Assembly (NCBI GenBank): GCA_964370395.1
Contig: CAYJIZ010000008.1
Coordinates: 1 to 64,000, forward strand
Direction of reading: 5' to 3'
Length of the DNA stretch: 64,000 nt
Origin: JBGUVL01 sp964370395
Lineage (GTDB): Bacteria; Bacillota_I; Bacilli_A; Erysipelotrichales; Erysipelotrichaceae
Part shown: in pieces, positions 57,964 through 64,000 of the stretch
Position numbering within the stretch: position 1 is the stretch's first letter
How the letters are laid out: the number at the start of each line of letters is the position of its first letter
Translations under genes and position numbers: made by a program
Notes under the pieces: model-generated
Told to the model about the DNA's origin: nothing
Seen by the model: only the letters and a program-made list of their open reading frames with translations
Database searches by the model: none

Positions 57964-59712
57964 TTAATCTTCCATTTTTTGGATTGTAATACTCAATTCA
58001 TCCAATTGGTTTTTGTCTACAGCAGAAGGTGCTTCACTCATTAAATCAGATGCACTTGCTGTTTTAGGGAACGCAACCACATCACGAATATTGTCTGTGT
58101 TTGCTAAGATCATAACTAATCTTTCTAATCCGATTCCCACTCCACCATGTGGTGGTGTACCATATTGGAAAGCATCGATAAAGAAACCGAATTTTTCGTG
58201 TGCTTCCTCTAATGACATACCGATTGCTTCAAATACTGTTTTTTGAATTTCTTGATCATGAATACGAATAGAACCACTTAATAACTCATATCCATTTAAC
58301 ACTAAATCGTATGCTCTTGAGTAACAAGCGCTTGGATCACTCATCAATTTATCAACATCTTCTAAGTTAGGAGAAGTAAATGGATGATGTGCTGCTACAT
58401 AACGATTTTCTTTTTCATCGTATTCAAACATTGGGAAGTTGGTAACCCATAAAAAAGCATACTTTGATTCATCAATTAGGTTAAAATCATGCCCTAACTT
58501 ATTTCTAAGCGCTCCTAGAGCACTTTGTGCTGTTTTCTTTCTATCTGCCACCATAAAGATAATCGCGTTCTCAGACAGGTTAAATCGCGTTACAATTGCT
58601 TGCTTTTCTTCTTCGCTTAATACTTTTGCGACAGAACCACTGATTTCATTGTTGTTTACTTTTAAATACGCAAGTGCTTTGGCACCATAAACTTTAACGT
58701 AGTCTTGTAATTTGTCCAAATCCTTACGTGAAAATTTATCTGCTCCCTCTTCCATAACAAGGGCTTGTACAACACCGTCGTTAGCAAGGACATTCTTAAA
58801 CACAGCGAATTCTGTTTGCGCAAAAATATCACTTATATTAGATAGTTCTAAAGCAAAACGCAAATCAGGTTTGTCACTACCAAAACGATCCATACATTCA
58901 TCGTAAGGAAGTTTTAAGAAAGAAGGTAATTCGATTCCTTTTACTTCTTTAAAAATAGTACGCATCAAACCTTCTGTTACTTGCCAAATATCCTCTTCTT
59001 CAATGAAACTCATTTCAATATCTATTTGCGAGAATTCAGGTTGGCGATCTGCTCTTAAATCTTCATCGCGGAAACAACGAGCAATTTGGAAGTATTTCTC
59101 CATTCCCCCAACCATCAACAATTGTTTGTATAATTGAGGAGATTGTGGAAGGGCGTAGAATTCCCCTTTGTTGATACGACTTGGTACCAAGTAATCACGT
59201 GCACCTTCTGGTGTTGATTTACATAAAATTGGTGTTTCAATTTCAATAAAACCTAGATCAGATAAGTAATTACGAACTAACATCGTAACTTTGTGACGTA
59301 ATATTAAATTGTTTTTAATTGTATCACGACGGATATCTAAATAACGATATTTTAAACGTGTGTCTTCCAAAGCGTCAGTTTCATCTGCAATGATAATCGG
59401 TGTCGTTTTCGCACTGTTAATCACTTCCACTTCTTCCACTTTAATTTCAATATCCCCTGTTGGTAATTTAGGGTTCTTATCTTTACGTTCGCAAACAGTT
59501 CCACTTACTTGTAAAACATATTCATTACGAACGTCTAAAATTTTCTGAGCCATTTCTTCAGAAAAAACCAATTGTGTAATACCTTCGCGATCACGCAAAT
59601 CAATAAATACCAAAGCACCGAAATTACGACGTTTTGCTACCCATCCAACCAATGTTACTTTTTCATTTACATCGCTTAAACGCAATTGTCCATTTGTATG
59701 TGTACGATTCAT
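57964..59712 (-). CDS. aspS: Aspartate-tRNA ligase
   Basis: AspRS charges tRNA-Asp. The 582-residue class IIb enzyme has the N-terminal OB anticodon domain (LRLSDVNEKVTLVGWVAKRRNFGALVFIDLRDREG), motif 2 with FQIARCFRDEDLRADRQPEFSQIDIEMSF, the bacterial GAD insert, and motif 3 GIGLERLVMILA. Only the start at ATG 59712 (GTAGGGGAAC) is reasonable; a longer frame to 59784 would overlap hisS. It follows hisS by 7 bp and so falls under the same Asp-type T-box. Confidence 0.97.
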   Translation of the reverse strand: MNRTHTNGQLRLSDVNEKVTLVGWVAKRRNFGALVFIDLRDREGITQLVFSEEMAQKILDVRNEYVLQVSGTVCERKDKNPKLPTGDIEIKVEEVEVINSAKTTPIIIADETDALEDTRLKYRYLDIRRDTIKNNLILRHKVTMLVRNYLSDLGFIEIETPILCKSTPEGARDYLVPSRINKGEFYALPQSPQLYKQLLMVGGMEKYFQIARCFRDEDLRADRQPEFSQIDIEMSFIEEEDIWQVTEGLMRTIFKEVKGIELPSFLKLPYDECMDRFGSDKPDLRFALELSNISDIFAQTEFAVFKNVLANDGVVQALVMEEGADKFSRKDLDKLQDYVKVYGAKALAYLKVNNNEISGSVAKVLSEEEKQAIVTRFNLSENAIIFMVADRKKTAQSALGALRNKLGHDFNLIDESKYAFLWVTNFPMFEYDEKENRYVAAHHPFTSPNLEDVDKLMSDPSACYSRAYDLVLNGYELLSGSIRIHDQEIQKTVFEAIGMSLEEAHEKFGFFIDAFQYGTPPHGGVGIGLERLVMILANTDNIRDVVAFPKTASASDLMSEAPSAVDKNQLDELSITIQKMED

Positions 59713-59719
59713 TGTTCCC

Positions 59720-61045
59720 CTACTTTCCACAAGCGCAATCATCACCACAAGAACAAGTGTGATCATGTGCTTCTTCATTTTCAAATATTTGATCCATTAC
59801 GGTTACGATTTCATCAAAACTCGCACTGAACTGTTGTTGGTCAGCGATACGTTTGATCGTAACACTATTGTTTTCTAAATCTTTTTCACCTAAAATAATG
59901 GCTACTTTGGCATTCTTTTTATCAACAGATTTAAATTGTGCCTTAAAAGAACGATTCATATAGTCACGTTCACAAGTGTAACCACTCGCACGAAGTGCTG
60001 TAGCGATTTCTAATGCCTTTAATGAAGCTTTTTCGCTTAAACATAAGATGTAGGCATCCAAAGCCGTTTCGTCGTTTAAATCAACGCCTTCGCCCTCTAA
60101 TGCCAAAAGCAAACGTTCCATACCCATCGCAAAGCCGATTCCACTTACTTGTGGTCCACCGAAGTATTCTACTAGACCATCATAACGTCCACCAGCAAAC
60201 ACTGTCGATTGTGAACCCATTTGTGTATTGGTAGACACGACTTCAAAAACCGTGTGTGTATAATAATCCAATCCACGTACCAAACGATCGTCGATTTCAT
60301 AAGGAATGCCTAATGCATCTAATCCTTCACACACACTTTGAAAGTAATCTTTGCTTTCTTGTGTTAAGTATTCACTCATACTTGGTGCATTTTTCATGCT
60401 TTCGCGATCATGATCCACTTTACAATCTAATAATCGTAAAGGGTTTTGTGTGTAACGGCGTTTGCAATCACCACATAAGTTTTCTAAATCACTTGCGAAA
60501 TGTTGACGTAATGCTTCTTTGTAATTAGCACGACTTTCATCGTCCCCTAATGTATTCAATAATACTTTTAATTCACTCATTCCCAAAGCAGAAACAATCG
60601 AATAACCCAAAGCGATAGTCTCTACATCCAACAAAGGGTTTTTGGCTCCGATGACTTCCACACCAAATTGGTGGAAAATACGTTGTCTTCCTTTTTGTGG
60701 TCTTTCATAACGAAATTGTGGTCCCATGTAATACATTTTCACAGGCAAATCACCATCTCCATACATTTTGTGTTGCACAAAACTACGTGCCACTCCTGCT
60801 GTCATCTCTGGACGTAATGTTAAAGAATCTTTCCCATTTATCGAAAAGGTATACATTTCTTTATTTACGACATCACTTGAATCGTTTTCTCTTTTAAATA
60901 CTTTTGTATCTTCAAATATTGGAGTACGAATTTCCTTATAATCATAAAGCATACAAAATTGACGAATTACATCTTCAATCTTGTGCCACTTCGAAATGTC
61001 TTTTGGTAAAATGTCGTACGTTCCTCTCGCTGTTTGATAACTCAT
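59720..61045 (-). CDS. hisS: Histidine-tRNA ligase with Cys/His-rich tail
   Basis: HisRS charges tRNA-His. The 441-residue class II enzyme begins MSYQTARGTYDILPKDIS and has motif 2 FRYERPQKGRQRIFHQFGVEVIG, the His-binding LVRGLDYYTHTVFE, and GGRYDGLVEYFGG. The C terminus adds a tail with H-D-H then C-x-C-x4-C-x-C (residues ~427-441), a likely metal-binding motif not found in typical HisRS. ATG 61045 is preferred; ATG 61051 is too close to AAAGGAGGA. Transcription is controlled by the T-box upstream. Confidence 0.96.
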   Translation of the reverse strand: MSYQTARGTYDILPKDISKWHKIEDVIRQFCMLYDYKEIRTPIFEDTKVFKRENDSSDVVNKEMYTFSINGKDSLTLRPEMTAGVARSFVQHKMYGDGDLPVKMYYMGPQFRYERPQKGRQRIFHQFGVEVIGAKNPLLDVETIALGYSIVSALGMSELKVLLNTLGDDESRANYKEALRQHFASDLENLCGDCKRRYTQNPLRLLDCKVDHDRESMKNAPSMSEYLTQESKDYFQSVCEGLDALGIPYEIDDRLVRGLDYYTHTVFEVVSTNTQMGSQSTVFAGGRYDGLVEYFGGPQVSGIGFAMGMERLLLALEGEGVDLNDETALDAYILCLSEKASLKALEIATALRASGYTCERDYMNRSFKAQFKSVDKKNAKVAIILGEKDLENNSVTIKRIADQQQFSASFDEIVTVMDQIFENEEAHDHTCSCGDDCACGK

Positions 61046-61065
61046 ATCCATTCCTCCTTTAGAAT

Positions 61066-61093
61066 AAAAAAACGTCCTTACTTCTAAGGACGT
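61066..61093 (-). terminator. Conditional terminator of the hisS T-box
   Basis: The 9-bp stem ACGTCCTTA / TAAGGACGT has loop GAAG, with T7 on the minus strand; it competes with the antiterminator. Confidence 0.9.
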
Positions 61094-61285
61094 ATATTAC
61101 TACGCGATTACCACCTTAGTTCATACAAATACTGTATGCACCTCAATTATCCTGATATCGTAGGATTGACGGTTGCCATTACGCAACGTTCTCCAAAGCG
61201 TCCATATTATACACTGCAAAGAAACTTGCACCATTTGTTTCTTTCTCTAAGATACACTGTATGAATATGCTCTTTTTCATTGAAC
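61066..61285 (-). promoter_or_regulatory. T-box riboswitch of hisS-aspS, specifier GAC (Asp)
   Basis: A T-box leader starting near 61285. It has AGAGAA and AATGGTGC (stem I elements, ~61246-61225), a specifier loop at 61203-61191, the T-box AAGGTGGTAATCGCG (61116-61102) and the terminator (61093-61066). Aligned with the alaS T-box (GCT-AC-ATTGGAG), the specifier triplet here is GAC (61202-61200), followed by GC-TTTGGAG. GAC codes Asp, not His. The operon ends with aspS, so tRNA-Asp sensing is reasonable. Confidence 0.88.
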
Positions 61286-61291
61286 ATTAGT

Positions 61292-61320
61292 ATTTTATCA
61301 TTATCTATGCGCAAATTCAA
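61292..61320 (-). promoter_or_regulatory. Promoter of the hisS-aspS T-box leader
   Basis: Minus strand: TTGAAT (61320-61315), 17-bp spacer, TGA-TAAAAT (-10 at 61297-61292). It is the same -35 and spacing as the alaS T-box promoter. It lies just after the rel stop codon. Confidence 0.75.
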
Positions 61321-61337
61321 TTGCTACTCGTAATTCT

Positions 61338-63554
61338 TTATAATATTACACGTTCAATATCGCTTACGCTAGTTACTTTACGCAAATTCGCAATCAAGGC
61401 TTGCAGATGCTCTGCATTTTTCACCTGTACGGTTAATTTGGTTGTTGCGTTAATACCATCGTCGTTCACTTTGGAATCCACATGGCGTAATCCTACTTTG
61501 CATTGTGAGGATACGGTTACGATATCACTCAACAAATAGTTACGATCAGTAGAATGAACAACTAAGTTTACTTCATAGTTTAACTCGCGATCAAAATCTT
61601 CGTCCCATTCGACATCGATTAATCGCTCTTTGTGATCTTGAATATTAGGACAATCGACGCGGTGAATCTTCACACCTTGTCCCTTGCTTACAAAACCGAC
61701 AATTTCATCTCCTGGAATAGGAGAACAACATGGAGCCAAAGAAATCATCATACTGTCGATTCCTGCAACATTAATCCCGTATTTTGATGTTGTTTTCTTC
61801 TTTGTTGGCAATTCTTTGTTGGAAAACAACTTCATCATTTCTTGGTTGTCGTAGTTTGTACTACCAACTTTTTGATGTGTTAACTTCTCGATTACATGTG
61901 GTAATGTTACAGCCTTACAGTATATGGCATAAAACAAGTCATTCGCACTATGCAAATTGAAATTACCAGCACAATTATCCAATCGTTTATGATCCATGAA
62001 CTCTTTCGCATCAAAGCCACGTTTTTTAAGTTCGTCTTCAAGCATGTCTTTCCCTTTTGTGATACCTTCTTCCTTTTGTTTTAATTCTTGTTTTTGGAAG
62101 TAAGAACGAATTTTGTTTTTCGCATGATTACTTTTCACAATTTTTAACCAGTCTTCACTTGGCTTAGAATTCTTGCTTGTCTTTATCGATACAACATCAC
62201 CTGTTTTCAGAGGTGTATTAAGTGGTACCAATACCCCATTTACACTCGCACCGATTGTTTGGTGTCCTACCTCAGTATGAATACGATAAGCAAAATCCAG
62301 AGGAGTGGAACCATTTGGTAAGTTTACAACTCTACCTTTTGGACTCATTACATAAACATTCGCTTCAAAAATATCTTTTGAAATGATATTCATAAACTCC
62401 AAATCATTGCTTTCCGCTTCTTCATTCATCAAAGAGAAATCTTTGAACCAATGCAATTGTTCTTCAATTTCTTTTTGTTGCATTTCTTTTTGATAACTAT
62501 TTTCTTTGTAACGCCAATGCGCAGCGACCCCGCGCTCAGCCACACTATCCATATCTTCCGTACGAATTTGCACTTCAAAAATATTTCCTTCATCCGCTAC
62601 AATCGTTGTATGCAAGGATTGGTACATATTCATTTTCGGCATTGCGATATAATCTTTAAAGCGTCCAGGTATAGGACGATATTTCGCATGAATGTGACCT
62701 AAAATTTCATAACAAGCCACTTCACTATCAGTAACGATACGAATGGCTAACAAGTCTAAAATTTCTTCAAAACGTTTGTTTTTCGTCATCATCTTTTTAT
62801 AAATACTGTAAAGATGTTTACTACGTCCAAATATTCTGAATTTTATATTGTTCGCATTTAACATAAATGAGATTTCTTTGATCATTTCTTGAATTTGTGA
62901 ATCACGTTCTGATTTTCGCTTTTCTACAAGTGCAGCAATCTCATAATATTTTTCACGCTTTAAATACTGGAAGCTCAAATCTTCCAGTTCGTTCTTAATT
63001 TCACTAATCCCTAAACGATGCGCAATCGGTGCGTATACATCCAATGTTTCCTCAGCAATTTTCTGTTGCTTCTCCGGTTTCATGAATTGTAGTGTTCGCA
63101 TATTATGTAGACGGTCAACTAATTTAATTAGAATTACACGTACATCCTTTGCCATCGCAATAAATATTTTACGATGATTGGCAGCTAAATATTCTTTTTC
63201 ATCATTGAATTTTAAATTACCAATCTTAGTAACTGCATCCACCAAAGAATAGACTTCTTCACCAAACACTTTAATAAAGTCTTCAGGTGTACAATCACAA
63301 TCTTCAATCACATCATGCAACAAACCAGTTGCAATCGTTTTTGGCCCAGTTCGCATCGTAGCTAATATTTTAGCAACATGTAATGCATGGATGATATAAG
63401 GATCACCACTTTTACGAAATTGTCCCTCGTGTTTTGCTGCGGCAAACTCATAAGCGTTCGTGATGAACTCAATATTTTCTTTGTTTTTCATGTACTTTTT
63501 TACTTCTGCTTGTACATCAGCAAAAGTAATCGTATCTTTCACGTGTGTGCTCAT
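61338..63554 (-). CDS. relA: Bifunctional (p)ppGpp synthetase/hydrolase Rel
   Basis: Rel makes and degrades (p)ppGpp in the stringent response. The 738-residue protein has the HD hydrolase (GLLHDVIEDCDCTPEDF, ~residues 77-93) and the synthetase (YQSLHTTIV, FEVQIRTEDMDSVAERGVAAHWRYKE). It also has TGS (VMSPKGRVVNLPNGSTPLDFAYRIHTEVGH), a zinc/CC region with CCSPIPGDEIVG, and ACT at the C terminus. Both catalytic domains are intact. An extended -10 lies ~30 nt upstream. It follows apt, as in B. subtilis. Confidence 0.97.
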   Translation of the reverse strand: MSTHVKDTITFADVQAEVKKYMKNKENIEFITNAYEFAAAKHEGQFRKSGDPYIIHALHVAKILATMRTGPKTIATGLLHDVIEDCDCTPEDFIKVFGEEVYSLVDAVTKIGNLKFNDEKEYLAANHRKIFIAMAKDVRVILIKLVDRLHNMRTLQFMKPEKQQKIAEETLDVYAPIAHRLGISEIKNELEDLSFQYLKREKYYEIAALVEKRKSERDSQIQEMIKEISFMLNANNIKFRIFGRSKHLYSIYKKMMTKNKRFEEILDLLAIRIVTDSEVACYEILGHIHAKYRPIPGRFKDYIAMPKMNMYQSLHTTIVADEGNIFEVQIRTEDMDSVAERGVAAHWRYKENSYQKEMQQKEIEEQLHWFKDFSLMNEEAESNDLEFMNIISKDIFEANVYVMSPKGRVVNLPNGSTPLDFAYRIHTEVGHQTIGASVNGVLVPLNTPLKTGDVVSIKTSKNSKPSEDWLKIVKSNHAKNKIRSYFQKQELKQKEEGITKGKDMLEDELKKRGFDAKEFMDHKRLDNCAGNFNLHSANDLFYAIYCKAVTLPHVIEKLTHQKVGSTNYDNQEMMKLFSNKELPTKKKTTSKYGINVAGIDSMMISLAPCCSPIPGDEIVGFVSKGQGVKIHRVDCPNIQDHKERLIDVEWDEDFDRELNYEVNLVVHSTDRNYLLSDIVTVSSQCKVGLRHVDSKVNDDGINATTKLTVQVKNAEHLQALIANLRKVTSVSDIERVIL

Positions 63555-63581
63555 GAATAGCCCCCTTATTAATTACTAGAA

Positions 63582-63590
63582 ATTATACCA
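63582..63590 (-). promoter_or_regulatory. Extended -10 promoter of rel
   Basis: Minus strand TGG-TATAAT (63590-63582); no clear -35. Confidence 0.6.
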
Positions 63591-63683
63591 CATTCTTCAC
63601 ATATTCCACCATTATTATCTCATAATTTACTAGCTAATTTCATTATATAACCTAAAAAGGAACGAAGCAAAGTAAAAAGCAAA

Positions 63684-63712
63684 ACAAAAAGTAGGAAATC
63701 TCTTCCCTACTT
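63684..63712 (-). terminator. Terminator after apt
   Basis: The 7-bp stem AAGTAGG / CCTACTT has a 10-nt loop, then TTTTTGTTTTG on the minus strand. Confidence 0.75.
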
Positions 63713-63729
63713 ATCGTTGTTTTTTTTTG

Positions 63730-64000
63730 TTAATCATATTGAATTAAAGCTTGTACTTCATAATCTTTTAATACAGAACGACCATTTAATCCAACTAATT
63801 CAATTAAGAAGCCACATCCTACAATGTTTCCCCCTAATTCTTCTACCATTTTAATCGCACCATCAACCGTTCCACCAGTTGCCAACAAATCATCGATAAT
63901 CAAAACTTTTTGTCCTGGTTGGATTGCATCTTTGTGCATTTCTAAAATGTTATTTCCATATTCTAACTCGTATTCAATACTTACCGTTTCTCTAGGTAAT
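63730..64000 (-). CDS. apt: Adenine phosphoribosyltransferase (partial, 5' end outside)
   Basis: Apt salvages adenine to AMP using PRPP. The last ~90 residues are in the window. The frame runs back past the internal Met at 63939 to the window edge, reading LPRETVSIEYELEYG upstream. It then has HKDAIQPGQKV and the PRPP motif VLIIDDLLATGGT. The match to Apt is clear along this stretch. apt-rel order is standard in Firmicutes. Confidence 0.93.
   Translation of the reverse strand, partial: LPRETVSIEYELEYGNNILEMHKDAIQPGQKVLIIDDLLATGGTVDGAIKMVEELGGNIVGCGFLIELVGLNGRSVLKDYEVQALIQYD

Noticed and set aside
59713..59784. N-terminal extension of aspS giving a signal-peptide-like start
   Set aside because: The extra 24 codons overlap hisS in another frame; the hydrophobic stretch is the shadow of the Cys/His-rich HisRS tail. 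ATG 59712 has a proper ribosome site.
1..64000. CRISPR arrays, insertion sequences or prophage
   Set aside because: No regularly spaced repeats, transposase-like frames, terminal repeats with target duplications or phage structural genes were seen in the sequence or translated frames.

Overview
The window is low-GC, densely packed chromosomal DNA from a Firmicute. The best match from gene content and order is the Erysipelotrichia/Bacilli side of the phylum. Evidence is the set IreB-RuvX-DUF1292, ScpA/ScpB/RluB, a comG pseudopilus operon, Asp23, a single-chain bifunctional Rel, two T-box leaders, and B. subtilis-like synteny (apt-relA-hisS-aspS-6S RNA, cmk-der-gpsA-hup, xerD-deoB, ispH-cshB-nfo). 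The genus cannot be fixed from sequence alone. MurE carries a DDPR rather than a DNPR motif, which hints at a lysine-type rather than a DAP-type cell wall.

Layout. 1-50: apparent 3' end of a 5S rRNA and its terminator, so an rRNA operon lies just upstream. 170-4212: mnmA, a CPBP membrane protease and recD2. 4213-9249: an alanine T-box and alaS, then ireB, ruvX, a DUF1292 gene and mltG. 9278-13002: greA, xth, a HAD phosphatase, ruvA-ruvB. 13174-21550: a membrane XRE regulator, scpA-scpB-rluB, a MarR regulator with palindromes at its own promoter, ybaK, rsmE, an unknown gene, mtaB, murE, rpsU. 21582-28397: ispH (minus), cshB-nfo, ispG (minus), a class B PBP, rpmG. 28434-32608: a metallo-beta-lactamase-fold hydrolase and a complete comGA-GG cluster, including a 57-residue ComGE. 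32672-39278: efp, a tail-anchored coiled-coil protein, cmk-der-gpsA-tcdA, hup, a zinc metallopeptidase.

39396-53367 is a long minus-strand run: deoB, xerD, dinB, recN, tlyA, dxs, ispA, xseB, xseA, nusB, asp23, a divergent RelA/SpoT-domain protein, ribF, truB. 53422-57740 is on the plus strand (phosphoesterase, TtcA-like protein, 7TM histidine kinase, REC-SARP response regulator), except for a frameshifted minus-strand gene at 54926-55395. 57748-64000 is minus strand again: probable 6S RNA, aspS, hisS, a T-box whose specifier reads Asp GAC, full-length rel, and a partial apt.

Four systems recur. They are translation and its quality control (alaS, hisS, aspS, mnmA, mtaB, tcdA, truB, rluB, rsmE, ttcA, efp, ybaK), DNA repair and recombination (recD2, ruvAB, ruvX, xth, nfo, recN, dinB, xseAB, xerD), wall and isoprenoid precursor supply (murE, mltG, PBP, dxs, ispA, ispG, ispH), and DNA uptake (comG).

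The window is mostly conserved core genome. I see no CRISPR array, insertion sequence, prophage, or toxin or defence island, and no gene-free stretch longer than about 300 bases. The items most worth a second look are: the divergent RelA/SpoT protein with a large unknown C-terminal half; very short 5' leaders that put the Shine-Dalgarno at the predicted mRNA 5' end; EF-P with arginine in a degenerate modification loop; a Cys/His-rich tail on HisRS; the Asp-reading T-box in front of hisS; the 6S RNA; and the frameshifted gene.
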